A DNA stretch of 64,000 nucleotides from Bimastos eiseni (Eukaryota; Annelida; Clitellata; Crassiclitellata; Lumbricidae), in the NCBI GenBank assembly GCA_959347315.1, contig OY365806.1, forward strand, positions 34,657,445 through 34,721,444, read 5' to 3'. The notes under the pieces are model-generated. The model did not search any database. It was not told the origin of the DNA and was given only the letters and a program-made list of their open reading frames with translations. The translations under genes were made by a program, and so were the position numbers. Shown piece after piece: positions 31,080 through 42,190 of this stretch; within the stretch, counting starts at the first letter, position 1, and each line of letters begins with the position of its first letter.

Positions 31080-31560
31080 AGTGAGCGGAGTGGAGTCACA
31101 GCGTTCCTTCTGTTACTCCTTCTGCTTCTCCACCTCCTGTTTCTTCTTCTGTTCAGACTCATTTTCTGCTTGTCGGTCTTCTCGACCTTCTCTTTCTCGT
31201 TCATCTGTTCGTTCCAGTTCATCTATAAGCTTAAGCCTTCCTATCTGATTCTTCTCCTCCTCCTCCTTCTACATTTCCTTCGTTTGTCTTCCCGTTCCTC
31301 TCTTCTACTCATACTCCTACTTGTCGTTCCACTGTTCCTTCCTGCCTTCTTTTCCTCTATCTCCTCTTCCAAACCATCGACCAATGCGACCGATTTCATC
31401 ATCATCATCATCATCATCCACCTTCCCAATCCCAGTCCATCTGCTACACATGAGAAGCAACATTTAGTCCTCTTCCCTCCTCACCACTTCCTTTCCAACT
31501 CTTCCTTCCTCTTCCCCTGTCTCAATCAGTCTCCTTTGCCACGCCCACGCATCTGGATGA
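31080..31560. repeat. pyrimidine-rich low-complexity tract
   Basis: CTCCTCCTTC-type sequence with a (CAT)n run at about 31397-31420. The 162-codon plus frame here is Leu/Ser-rich and is not supported as a gene. Confidence 0.7.
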
Positions 31561-31802
31561 GGCTTCCAAGGAATGGATTCCAGGATTACCAGCGATTTCC
31601 AATTCGATTTTCGCGGCTTACGGACGCTCGACTTGTCCTCGCATGCAACGGTTTCTGAACGATTTCTCTGTCTGTGTCAGTCTGTCTGTCTGTCTCTAAC
31701 TATGTGTGTTTCTGTATATGTTTGTGTCTCTCTCTCAACAGTTGCGCATGCCCGCCGACGATTGTAGTTCGGAAGAACAATTGGAGTTATTCGCTGTTGA
31801 TA

Positions 31803-31970
31803 GGAATAAAATAGAATAGGATGAAATAGAAAGGAATAAAATAGAATAGGATGAAATAGGAAGGAATAAAATAGAATAGGATGAAATAGGAAGGAATAAA
31901 ATAGAATAGGATGAAATAGGAAGGAATAAAATAGAACAGGATGAAATAGGAAGGAATAAAATAGGAATAA
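31803..31970. repeat. 30-bp minisatellite
   Basis: About 5.5 nearly identical copies of a 30-bp AT/purine-rich unit (AAGGAATAAAATAGAATAGG plus GATGAAATAGG). Because the unit is a multiple of three it keeps an Ile/Leu/Ser frame open on the minus strand. Confidence 0.95.
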
Positions 31971-32547
31971 TTAAAATAGTTGCTGCTTGTGTTGCAAGCA
32001 TTTAGGAGTACACGAAGTTCAAGTCGAGTGAATGAATAGGCCTACAATAATATCATTCGCATTCAAGACGTAACCGTAAAATTAATTTTTATGTGACATC
32101 TCTCACCGTCACGCCAAATGCATGTACACTGATAGGTTAAGCATCAAATATACGGAAGAGAAGGTCAAACAGCGAGCGACAGAGTTCACACACACAATGG
32201 CCTCAACAGATACATCTACCTACTCAACAACTACATTTGATGCGTCATCCCTCAACCCATTGATACAACTGACGGCTGATTTTATATAGAATTATATAGA
32301 ATTTCATCCATCCAGCACAGTCCTGACTTGAAACCAAACCGGAGAATGTCTAAATTCAGGCGCAATTATTCGCCAAAATGGAACGGTTACATGCGCAATG
32401 GGTTGCAATGTTATCCTCTCAAGAACCTACTTGTTGACTTGGTTGCTGCGGACTGCGGTAAATCTAATATCTTAGTTCAGCACCTTCCGGTCCATTGAAT
32501 TCTTGGGTCATATCTTGGCAGAAAAGCCGCCACATTATGGGCTTATT

Positions 32548-32813
32548 TATATGTTACAGGCAATGTGTGAAACCAAAATATTGTAAAATGTCTATAAAGG
32601 CAATTTGTAAAACTATAACTCTTCACTAACCATATCCTAACCATGACCTTAACCCTAACCCTGACCCTAACCCTGACCCTAGCCCTGACCCTAGCCCTGA
32701 CCCTAACCCTAACTCTAACCATAACCGTAAATGGGTGATTTTACAAATTGCCTGAAATCTAAAAAATCAGACATTTACAAAATTCCTGTTTCACATATTG
32801 CCTGTAACATATA
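32548..32813. mobile_element. fold-back element with telomere-like core
   Basis: The left arm starts TATATGTTACAGGCAATGTG and includes GTAAAATGTCT and AGGCAATTTGTAAAA. The right arm is its reverse complement (ending GCCTGTAACATATA), so the two ~65-bp arms can pair. Between them, at about 32638-32735, lie roughly 13 copies of CCCTAA/CCCTGA/CCCTAG-type units. No coding capacity. The target duplication is not clear because the ends are AT-rich. Confidence 0.75.
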
Positions 32814-34930
32814 TACTTTGTAGAATCTGTACATGTTGTTTGTGGCTGTACATATCTGCTCCAATGTACGTCTGACATTGGGATTGGTATTTCGACGCGT
32901 CTGATGGAATGGCGTCTGCTTAATGCAGCGTTTCGTTAGACCTCGTCGATCGTCGCAACTCAAGAAGGAGGCGGGACCGTCACTTGGGGAATTAAATGAC
33001 CCAGCATACATTACATACATATACATGCACGCATAAATAATTGACTAGAAAGATGAATGACATGGCGCCTGTATTCTATCCAAGAAGGCTCCATGCGAAA
33101 AAAAATTGAAGTAGTTCCGTTGACTTAATGTTTCGTCATTTTGCTTAATAAAACGAGTGATGAATTGTACACAGGATAAACTGTACACTTTTAAACACCG
33201 TACAATGCACATTGCAATTTCTAGTAGGTTGCGGTAACATAGATTGTCGAGCGTCTGAATAAACACCAAATACCTTCGTCATACCAGATTTTCGACAAAG
33301 TTCGTGGAATGAATCTGAACAGTTGCCTATTGCTGAAGACGTTCTGATGGACTATTAATATATCAGACTTGATTTGAAGACTAGTCCTAAAAAAGAAGCT
33401 GCCGTTTCAAAAATATCTGCTATCTTGTCAAAAAAGACGAAGGAAATCTGGACAAGAGTATCAATCCCGACAGTGAGCAAAACTCGAATCGCGCAACTAG
33501 TTTTATCTTATTTGCCGACGATATTAATGTATTCCTTTCACATAAATCCTAAGAATCAGTTTTTGATGGGACAAATCTCTTGCACTGAGAAAATTATCTT
33601 ATTTAACGGTTAACAGCGTCTGGCTATAACCTTTACGATAAGTTAGCAGCTCATTCGCACCAGATAAGAATGAAAGAGCCTCTCAAATGACTGCAGGCTT
33701 GTCAGTTGCCTGATACCCCCTGAAATCCCGTCCCATGTAAGTGGACCTCTTAGCCAGACCAAAACGAGACAAAACAAATTAAAGATTCAGCCTATAATTG
33801 CATAACGTTGAGAGAATCTATTGTTATTCACCAACGCTGTCAAAAAAACAATGCTTTTTGACTGCGCTGATTGATTTATTTTCATTTTAAAATTTATTCG
33901 AAATCCAACACTAATCTTGAAGTCGTCAAACTCTCCCTGTCACGATAACTTTCATGTTATATTATAATCCTTACTCATAGGCGTTAATCCTTCCAAGCGT
34001 TTTGCTATCTTCCTACTTTCTCCAGACCTGCAAACTGAAACCCTACGACTGGCGTCGTCGATCTATGCTTTCGGCAGTGGTCTTATTTTCAAACCGTTCC
34101 ACTGACGTCATCTATGATTGCATGCATTCTAATCCGAGCTTTCACTTATCTGTTGCGTTAAGGTTTAATTACCTAACTTTCAATATGAAAATCCCGAGAT
34201 AGATAAAGACTTTCAGAAGGCCACATCCTTAAACTCCGCAGGTTCCATAAGCGTGTTGCCTATGACTTTACGGTAAACTTTCTTGTGTCTTGTATTCAAA
34301 TTTATTTCATATAAGAATGCGGATTGAATTGAAACGATTAATCGTTAATTTGATAAATCAATTTTGTCTTTCCTATTTCATTATGTCGAAAGGTCAATTT
34401 TTGCAGTAAACAATATGGCGACAGTGATGTGTTTGAGTGGAAAATAAAACTATTATTTTTCATTTGAAGTGAAAGCCGATGAAGAAGTTGAAGATAGCAA
34501 AACTAACTATTTTCATTGCACTAAACGGTTAGTTCAAACGCATCGCTGATGTATCATCTTCAGAATGACTTGAATGATCGAAGCAATTTTGTAGAAAGAA
34601 TGTGAATGATCCTGCGACTACATTTTACACACTTTCGTAACAGACACCAAATTCATCGAATTTAGTCGATTGCTCGATTTAGGGGATTAGTCGATTGATA
34701 TTTTTTAATCAGTACCAGGCTTTATTTTATCTAATGAACTTGTTACGCAATGAACAAGTTGTTAGTCGATTAAATTCTGAGAATTATTGCCTATTCACCA
34801 CTTTACATCTGCGAATCCTACATTGCAACGCAACACCAAAAAGAAGAAACCAACAGAGTACAAACATATTATCAATGTAGGATGCGATTAAACATTAATT
34901 TGACGAGCGTTAACATTATCGCTTGCAAGA
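32814..34930. other. unannotated stretch with one possible TE-coding relic
   Basis: At about 33395-33510 (plus) a frame reads VSKISAILSKKTKEIWTRVS followed by IPTVSKTRIAQLVLSYL. The EIWTRxSIPTVS wording recalls a transposon-borne domain I have seen repeatedly in invertebrate genomes, but I cannot name it. The rest holds nothing recognisable. Confidence 0.3.
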
Positions 34931-35225
34931 CCGTGGTTCCCAAACTGCGGTCCAATGGTCAAAAGTGACCAGAAAAAACCTTGCTCACGGTTGAAAGATT
35001 GCTGGCCGTGTAGAGACGCAAACTCGAATACGGCAGGATTTCGTTAAAAATTTTAACATGAATTTCCATGAAATGTGAATGTTTCAGTAGCATCATGGAT
35101 TTCTTTTGACATTTTTTAAAGGCTTTACTTAATAATGAGTTGAATCCTATTACATGGAAATCATGTTGTCTGTACAATATTGTGTCTTGCTTTAATCATT
35201 GGGGCAACATGTTTGGGAGCCACTG
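34931..35225. mobile_element. possible hAT-type MITE (295 bp)
   Basis: The left end CCGTGGTTCCCAAACTG and the right end read on the minus strand (CAGTGGCTCCCAAACATG) resemble the CAGTGGTTCCCAAAC terminus common among hAT elements. No convincing 8-bp duplication flanks it. It is non-coding. Confidence 0.4.
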
Positions 35226-35495
35226 CCTGAAGAGTTCTCACTAGTAGGCGTAGACGTAATCGTAATCAGATAAACTCACATTCTATGGCGCTAGTTAAAG
35301 ACTAAGTGTTGGGGCACAAGCTGATTCACGAGCGTTCTGCCGTGTCATCAGGTTGTGCATAGATGTCCAGTTGACACCAGAATCCGGCGTAGAGAGATCA
35401 GAATGAGAAGATGGCAGAGTATATCCGCTATGGTGGCTTACGCTGAAAACGAACAGAAGACCTGGATGAATAATGTGGTAGGAATAATTATGTGA

Positions 35496-36638
35496 TTAGA
35501 AATGTCGCTTAGGCATATGCGCGTGTCCAACGATCACAGTGTTTGTTGCTTTAAGTTTCGGTCGGCGACACAAAAGAAGGTTCTTGAAGGCGTTGCGAAA
35601 GTCGTGGTTGAGGAGAGTGTAGATGCACGGATTGACCCCGGAAGAGAGGTATCCGAGCCAGGAGAAGACCTGGAAAACGGCGCCCGGTATGCGACATCCT
35701 TCTCCGCAAAGGCCGTAGATGAGATTGGTGCAGAAGAATGGAAGCCAGAGCACGACGAATGCAGCAAAGACCCAGATGAGGGTCTTCTCTGCCCGCCGCT
35801 CTCTTCCATTCACCTTCGCTGAACCGCACGACGCCAGCATGTTTATGTAGACCATGGACTTGGACCTCGACCTAGCTCTGGCATCGTACGGCACGTGGCC
35901 CACACCAGAGGGGGCCATGGGAGACTCTACGTCCGATATGGCGTCGTCGTTCGTCTGCTTCGGTTCGATTATCGTCGTCGTCTTTGGAAACTTTGACGTC
36001 ATCTGAGTTCTCGAACAGGATTGTCTCGTTGACGGCTTCAAGCACGATGACATCATCAGTGGTTCTGATTGGCTGGCAGTCGCCATTGGCTGTGACGCTG
36101 ACGTTTGTGACGTCACGGTTGAGACTGACGACGCGCTCAGCTGTGCTACGCCAACCGCGCCATCTTTGCACGACAATTCGCCAATCGTCGACTTCCGGTT
36201 CCTGTCGCCTGTACTCAGCGGAAATTTGATGTGCGCGCGCAGAATCTGAATGGAGCGGAAGTCTGCGAAGATCATGACCGCCAGGGGGATGAAGAAGGAC
36301 ACGAGTGATGAGTAGACGGCGAACGTTCGGTTGAAGATGCCGCACTGGAGCGTGTCTTTGGCGTCAAGGTCGACGGCCTGTAGCACGTGCGACCGGTCAC
36401 GTACGCCCTGAATAACGAAGGGAACAGAGAGCGCCACTGCTACACTCCACGCAGGGACGACAAGGGCCGCTACGTGGCGCCTGTGGCGAGCGCTGCGCAG
36501 GTGCAGCGGATAGGCAATGCCATGGTAACGGTAGAGCGCAATGGCGCAAAGGTGCATGATGGATGTCGTTGACAGGATGACGTCACTACCCGTCCAGATG
36601 ATGCAGACGTAGAATCCGAGAACCCATTGACCATGCAC
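35496..36638 (-). CDS. aminergic-type class A GPCR, coding exon 2 (ECL1/TM3 to C-terminus)
   Basis: 380 codons continue in phase from exon 1; the acceptor AG is at 36640-36639, after a pyrimidine-rich tract. Numbering the spliced protein (468 aa), TM3 has C100 and D107, the Asp that holds the amine in biogenic-amine receptors, but YRY (124-126) replaces the DRY motif. TM5 contains FAVYSSLVSFFIP. A long Ser/Thr-rich third intracellular loop of about 130 residues follows. TM6 reads EKTLIWVFAAFVVLWLPFF, with Leu before Trp where CWxP is usual. TM7 reads FSWLGYLSSGVNPCIY, and helix 8 follows. The TM6/TM7 wording is closest to 5-HT2/D2-like receptors. The ligand cannot be assigned. Confidence 0.9.
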   Translation of the reverse strand: MHGQWVLGFYVCIIWTGSDVILSTTSIMHLCAIALYRYHGIAYPLHLRSARHRRHVAALVVPAWSVAVALSVPFVIQGVRDRSHVLQAVDLDAKDTLQCGIFNRTFAVYSSLVSFFIPLAVMIFADFRSIQILRAHIKFPLSTGDRNRKSTIGELSCKDGAVGVAQLSASSVSTVTSQTSASQPMATASQSEPLMMSSCLKPSTRQSCSRTQMTSKFPKTTTIIEPKQTNDDAISDVESPMAPSGVGHVPYDARARSRSKSMVYINMLASCGSAKVNGRERRAEKTLIWVFAAFVVLWLPFFCTNLIYGLCGEGCRIPGAVFQVFSWLGYLSSGVNPCIYTLLNHDFRNAFKNLLLCRRPKLKATNTVIVGHAHMPKRHF

Positions 36639-37214
36639 CTTGGAGCAAAGCAAAAGTAGAAGGGCTATATTGTAAGGAGTATAAAATAGCAAAATAGTCA
36701 CCGTAAAATTATTAGTTATATGCAAACCTAAAAGTCAAAGTTTGAAGGTTAATGGTCAAACTTACGTACGCGTTTATGTATGCGAACTCGTCGCTCCGTT
36801 AAATGTGAAGACTGTGAAGTTAATACACACGAGCTATAGGAACTTGTCTCTATGCCAATTTCCGATTTGCCGGGGTTGGGAGGGGGTCAGAGGGGTTGGA
36901 GCCCAAGCTTCAGCCACGAGGTCGTTGATTTAATTCGTAGTTCTTCAGATTAAATGAAATTATCATCAGTCTGTTTCCTTTTTGACAAATCGGACCACGC
37001 TCTACGCAAGAAGTTAGATACAATATTGCAGTTCAGTAGCGGTAAAACATTTGTGTATGCCTCTAAATAGAGGTCTATAGCTCTTTCAGTAAAGAAACTA
37101 ATGAGAAACGAAGAATCGTCAGGTGAGACACAAAAGAAAATGATAAAATCTTGCGACGTCACATCTTTTTACCTGCTACACGTGTACTTAAAGATGGATT
37201 TCTGATTATAATAA

Positions 37215-37390
37215 TAAACGCCACTAACAGACATTTGATGCCGATTGGTTAGAGCACACGCGTTGTTAAGCTAGGAAGGAGTTCGAGTCTATGTTGAGAC
37301 GATTAGGAACCTCACTGAGCAAGTCCTTCGCTCACAGTAGCTCATCGCCCTCGACTGGTGCTTATTCAGTATATTGCGGCGCTACATAAA
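37215..37390 (+). repeat. tRNA-derived SINE
   Basis: ATTGGTTAGAGCACACGCG matches a pol III box A region, and GGAGTTCGAGTCTATG about 35 bp later matches box B. An unrelated body ends in TTGCGGCGCTACATAAATAC, a LINE-type tail. The tRNA-like head is too diverged to be a working tRNA. Confidence 0.6.
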
Positions 37391-37479
37391 TACATGATAG
37401 CAACAACAACGTTCAATACTGGTAAATCTTGGGTCATTATCCAAGTAATTTGACTCTGATATTAAGCTGTGGTCCCTCG

Positions 37480-37590
37480 CCCTCCGTCCGTCCGTCCATC
37501 CGTCCGTCCGTCCGTCCGTCCATCCGTCCGTCCGTCCGTCCATCCGTCCGTCCGTCCATCCGTCCGTCCGTCCGTCCGTCCGTCCCTCCC
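37480..37590. repeat. (CCGT)n with CCAT interruptions
   Basis: About 27 tetranucleotide units with evenly spaced CCAT variants, inside the GPCR intron. Confidence 0.95.
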
Positions 37591-38869
37591 TCCCTATAGG
37601 AGTGTTAGGTGCAAATGCTGCATGATTCTGTTCACATGCATATACATGTATATATACATGTATGCACATATACATGTATATAAATACATGTATGTAGCCG
37701 TTCTGGCCAGCGTCTCTCGCATCCACTGAGCCAATCCATCGCTGATATTGCTATGAAAACGAATCCATGCAAGAAACAGATGATCAGAGGTCATAAGTCA
37801 GATTCAAGGAAACTTTAGATTAATTGATCAGATCGACTGATCGCGCAATAGATCTATTATCGATTGGAGGACATTAATTGCATATAATTGGATAATTAGT
37901 CGTTTGTGCGAATATATCAGAACTTCCTACGTCCTGTTTTTTGTGTGTCTGGCGACACCACTGCAGCAGTATAAGTAAAGGACGAACGAGTGAATGAATG
38001 AAGGAAGAAATACACGATGAAGGAGAGAAGGAATGAACGATGAACGGACGGACCGACGGACGGACGAGTGCAAACGATAATATTGGTTTCATTTGCTTTG
38101 CTCTCTATCAGGATGGATTCAAGGACGAGTGGATTCAAATTCAAATTTTGATTAGAATCGATTCCATGATCTATGACTAAGCACAGTTGCAAGTATGATC
38201 AATTGGTATCTGTAACCATGAACGGCCGTATTAAGAATCGATTCGTCGGCTTATCTAGCCATGCAATTGTATCTATCCATCTACTATTGGTGAATGGATG
38301 GGTTAATATTTGAATAAAAGGATGGATAAACGGATTCAAGGATCACTGAAATAAAAAAATGGCGACGACTTTGAACCGAATCTGTGATATGTTGTTGCCA
38401 TTAACGACGCAGCAAGCGCTCTGTGGCGCTCGCCATCTGAAACGGCCGAGCCTCGTCTTTGGTTGAACGCCTTGAGCCCATCGCAATAATTGGAGGGAGC
38501 CAAATATATGTACCCACTTCCGGTTCGCAATAATGCCCCCATAAATAACGGTTGTCATGGCGCCCGCAACCCGCATTTACTGCAAAGTATCACTGGTACT
38601 GAATTTCCTATAAAATATCTTTGGTCTCGAGTTCTTTAATTTCAATCGATATAACGTCAAATGCGATCGATGTGGAGAAGGAAAAGAATATTTCTCACCG
38701 AGTGTGACAACAATACTGATCCAGTTTCATATGACGGATCAAGTACAGCGAAATAATTGACACCGTACCTAATTTCGTGCGGTTGTCCTTTAGTCTGCCC
38801 AAAGACAGGTAATGTGCAATTGCAGGCGATGGAACAGAAGGAAAAGGCGGGAGATTCTGACGGCAAAAG

Positions 38870-39140
38870 GAAGGGAAGGAAATTCTATGGAAGGGGTGAA
38901 AAAGCACGGCAAGTGACGGAAAGGTGGGAAAATAAGGGATAGAAAGGTAAGGAAATTAGGGTACGGCAAGGCAAGGTAATAGAGGAAAAGAGAATGCAAG
39001 AGTAGGAAAATGGCAGGAGAATGAAGAGAAGAGAAGGCAATACAAAATAAGGCAAGAGACAGACAGATAAGGAATGAAATGCAATGGGTAAGAAGGTAGG
39101 ACATGACAATGGAAGGGAAGAAATGCAAAGGACTGCGAAG
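38870..39140. repeat. purine-rich AGGGAAGG/GGCAAGG degenerate repeat
   Basis: Irregular repetition of GGAAGG, GGCAAGG and GGAAAATAG words. The Leu/Phe/Ser frames on the minus strand are by-products. Confidence 0.6.
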
Positions 39141-39594
39141 GGAAGAGTGAGCGCGTGGCAGCTGAGAATTAGATTAGGAATGGAGATGCGATGGCAGGAT
39201 GAAGGACGGGACTATAGGCAATTGGGGAAAGTCTTGCATGTCGGTCTTCAATTGCATCTAATTCCCGTCTTTCCCCAGTGGACCAGCAGCCAATGGCAGA
39301 GACGAGCATCCGACTCGTTAATAGATTTAACCTGGAAGTGTTTAACGTTGGCCGGAGTGCTCCAATAATTTCTGGCTCTGCAGCGGAAGATTGAAGCGAA
39401 GTGAAGATGGAAAGGAATTGGAAGAGGATGGAGAGGCCGAGAAAATACTAACGCGGACAAACAGGAGCATTGTCAATCCTGTTCCCTCTGCCGTCTCCAG
39501 ATATTTTGTCCGTTCGTCCACTCGTCTATTGTTCAACTGGTCATCTGCCTTTGTGGTAACTTGTCCGTCCGTCTAATTGTTATTCAAAGCATAC

Positions 39595-39860
39595 ATCCTT
39601 TCTTAAACCATCCTATCTCTTACCCAACTTTTATTACCCAATCGCTCTAATACCGGCCTATCTTAATCCATCCTATCTTATACCATGCTATTCCAATCTT
39701 ACCCCACCTTTTCTTTCCCATCCCATCATATTCTATCCTATCTTATACCATCCTATCTTACCCCTTCTTTTTTACCCCATCTTTCTCGTCCTATCTTATG
39801 CCATCTTGTCTTACCCCACCTTTGATGCCATCCTATCATGCTCCATCTTTTTCTTACCCA
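39595..39860. repeat. CCATCCTATCTTA degenerate tandem repeat
   Basis: About fifteen imperfect copies of a 13-16 bp unit (CCATCCTATCTTACCC and variants), near the 5' end of the GPCR intron. Confidence 0.7.
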
Positions 39861-39948
39861 TCCTATCGATTGTCTCTCTAAGACCACGTAAACGACCACC
39901 TGATTGAGCCTCGGACTGACAACCAGTCGTTTACAAGGGCTTACTCAC

Positions 39949-40212
39949 CAGCTGGTAGATTCCAAACGGAACAACGAGTATGGAGAGAAGGAGGTCAGTG
40001 AGGGCCAGACTGGCGATGACACGGTTGCTGAGGTTGCGTAGGTTGCGGTGACAGAGAACTGCCAACAGGACGAGACAGTTTCCGCAGAGCATCCAGACTG
40101 AAATGAAGACGAGGCAGAGGAACGGCCAGTGCAGATGCACTGAAGACGACGACGACGACGAGTTCCACCGTGACGTGGCGACTTCTGTTGCGTTCCAGAC
40201 CATTGGTTCCAT
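39949..40212 (-). CDS. aminergic-type class A GPCR, coding exon 1 (N-terminus to TM2)
   Basis: 88 codons. The short extracellular N-terminus has two N-glycosylation sequons (NAT at 7, NSS at 17) and a Ser run. TM1 (about 31-53) contains the GN pair (GNCLVLLAVL). TM2 (about 64-87) contains the LALTDLL motif with the conserved Asp at 73. The exon ends at CAG CTG followed by GTGAGT. The ATG at 40212 is the likely start, as it gives a normal N-terminal length. A possible acceptor (CTATTTCAG) on the minus strand at 40252-40244 would make this exon begin with about 30 bp of 5' UTR. Confidence 0.88.
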
Positions 40213-41949
40213 CTTCTCTGCTGGGGTGGTTCCAGATGTGGACCTGAAATAGTTTCTGGTTCAAACGGTGGAGTTGAAGTATCGATGAATTTGGTTCTTG
40301 AAGCGCAATTGGAAGATATTCTGATCTGTCTGCGGCAGTGGAACTGAATTGGTTTCTAGTTATGGTGGTGGAACGGGAGAAGTTTCTGAAGAATGAACGA
40401 CACAGCTTCCGATTATCGGGTGGAACTGGAATAATTTCTGTTTCATGATGTAGAAATCCAATAGCCTCTGGTGTCTACAGAGGAGCTGGAATAATTCCCG
40501 TTTTCGGTCGCGTAGGTGGAATATCCATAGGCTTATAATTGTGTCAATTTATAATGCCAGTGACTCAATGAACTGCAATACTATTATTGCGTTTAATACG
40601 CGTTTCTGCGTTTTATTAGCAAGTTCCAAAAGATATTATAAAGCAACGAATTCTAATTCGCGCGCGGACGACATAGCGCCACGCTCTACAATCTGCACCT
40701 TGTGTGGTTCCAGGTTTCACTTTTATAACAGAATTAGCAGACTTGTGACGCGGCTCGTCGTTGCTGACTCTGCATCAATTGGTTCCCGAGTCAAGTAACG
40801 GATAAGCAGGCTAACGAGACAGCGGAACGTTCTTTCTTCTGACTCAACTCGTTCCGCGGTTCCAGCATTGGATCAAGATTACAATCTTGAGCTACGCTCT
40901 GCGTGAACGCGCGATCAATTCCATCGATTCGCAAAACTGCTTTCCTCTAAAAGAAGTCAACGATCAATACTATTGGATATAAGTTTTCGAAAAATCGAGC
41001 ATCGGATCACTAATAAAATCGAACATCTGTCTGAATCTTATGGAATCCGATTTGAAAACAGACTGAACGCCGTCAATAGGCCAGACGTTGACAAAGTTAT
41101 TACATTTGAATGTTCTGAATTTAGACGATTGCGTTCGATGTGGCGAAATGCACGAGTCTCATATAGGCGCAGAGTAAGTATACATATTATACACCCTAAA
41201 ATAGATCAGCTTCTTTCATATGCGTTAAGGAATGAGTGAAAATATGTTTTCAACGTCTAAGGATTAAATTTAGATTTCAGTCCTTTTAGGAGAGACAATA
41301 TTTATAAATACATGCAAATGAACATATTGCAACTTCTAGTTCTAAACTTGTTCTAATCGTTACAGACGAACAAAGATGGCGATAATAATTACGAGCTCCA
41401 AGACATAGGCTGTCACGGGCATCAAGCTATTCTTCAAATCAAAGCAATTCATCTTGATTTGGCTGTAGCAAAATATAATACCATCTTTACCTCGTAAATT
41501 CGGGAAAGACCTGGGTCCCAAAGAATGGCCGGGCCACTGGACAATTATCCCTCGGCCGATCTGCCGACGACAAATTTGTTGGGAATGTCTAAATAGGTTT
41601 AATTTAACAGGTTCTTAAAAGGCGCTATACAAATATGAGACCCGGTGCAAGAAAATGTGATGAAATTGAGCAGCGTATTTACAAGGGAAACCATGTTTGA
41701 TTGTTTGGAGTCATGTTCACAAATTAATTCTGGCTGGTTTGGGTTTGCACGTCATCAATATAATGCTTTATCGATATACTGCTTCGTCAATAAAATGCTT
41801 TAATAACAACATAATGCTTCTCCATCAATATAATGCTTCATCAATAACATATTGCTTCATCAATACAATGCTGTCATGAGTGAATTAAGTTAGTCAAAAT
41901 GCAAAAATGGCGTCATAATAATGGTACCATGAGTGTCGACCACTCGCTC
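40213..41949. other. unannotated stretch upstream of the GPCR
   Basis: 40213-40500 has loosely repeated GGTGGAACTGGAATAATTTCTG wording. A LINE-like tail GGCGCTATACAAATATGAG lies at about 41617-41640. An imperfect CATCAATATAATGCTT repeat occurs at 41748-41870. The promoter should lie here, but no clear core element was seen. Confidence 0.35.
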
Positions 41950-42190
41950 ACATCGTTTGCTACCCCATTATCCCTGTTGTCATCACAACTAGACTCGATA
42001 ATTGTTGCTCGTCCGCGTTGCCCTCCTCCAAGTTAGTCGACTAGGTATAGCTTGGATCGGGTCTTACGTTCTGCTGCCCGCCTTATCGGCCGTATATCAA
42101 AATGTATCCAAGCGTGGGTCTCTATACCTGTGCAACGTTGACCACTGGTTTCCCTCTGAGCAGAGGATTGCGCAAAGGAGAGCTATCCTA
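41950..42190 (+). pseudogene. LINE reverse-transcriptase C-terminal relic
   Basis: ITTRLDNCCSSALPSSKL (the usual 'TSRLDYCNSLL' box), then RSAARLIGRISKC, then HWFPSEQRIAQR (the 'LHWLPVxxRI' box) occur in order but in three frames. This is a frameshifted fragment of a CR1/L2-like ORF2. Confidence 0.72.

Larger units (their letters stand above)
36639..39948 (-). other. intron of the GPCR gene
   Basis: 3310 bp between the donor (GTGAGT, read on the minus strand from 39948) and the acceptor. It splits the receptor in phase 0 between IYQL and VHGQW, at the TM2/ECL1 junction. It holds a tRNA-derived SINE, a (CCGT)n array, a TACATG-type repeat near 37640-37690, purine-rich sequence at 38870-39140 and a degenerate pyrimidine repeat at 39595-39860. 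Confidence 0.85.

Noticed and set aside
32638..32735. True chromosome end or fusion point
   Set aside because: The CCCTAA-type units are degenerate, only about 100 bp long and enclosed by inverted arms; non-telomeric sequence continues on both sides.
35502..35822. Plus-strand 106-codon frame antisense to the GPCR
   Set aside because: It is a shadow of the receptor's C-terminal exon on the opposite strand.
37215..37290. Functional tRNA gene
   Set aside because: Box A and box B are present, but acceptor and anticodon arms do not pair convincingly and a SINE-type body follows.
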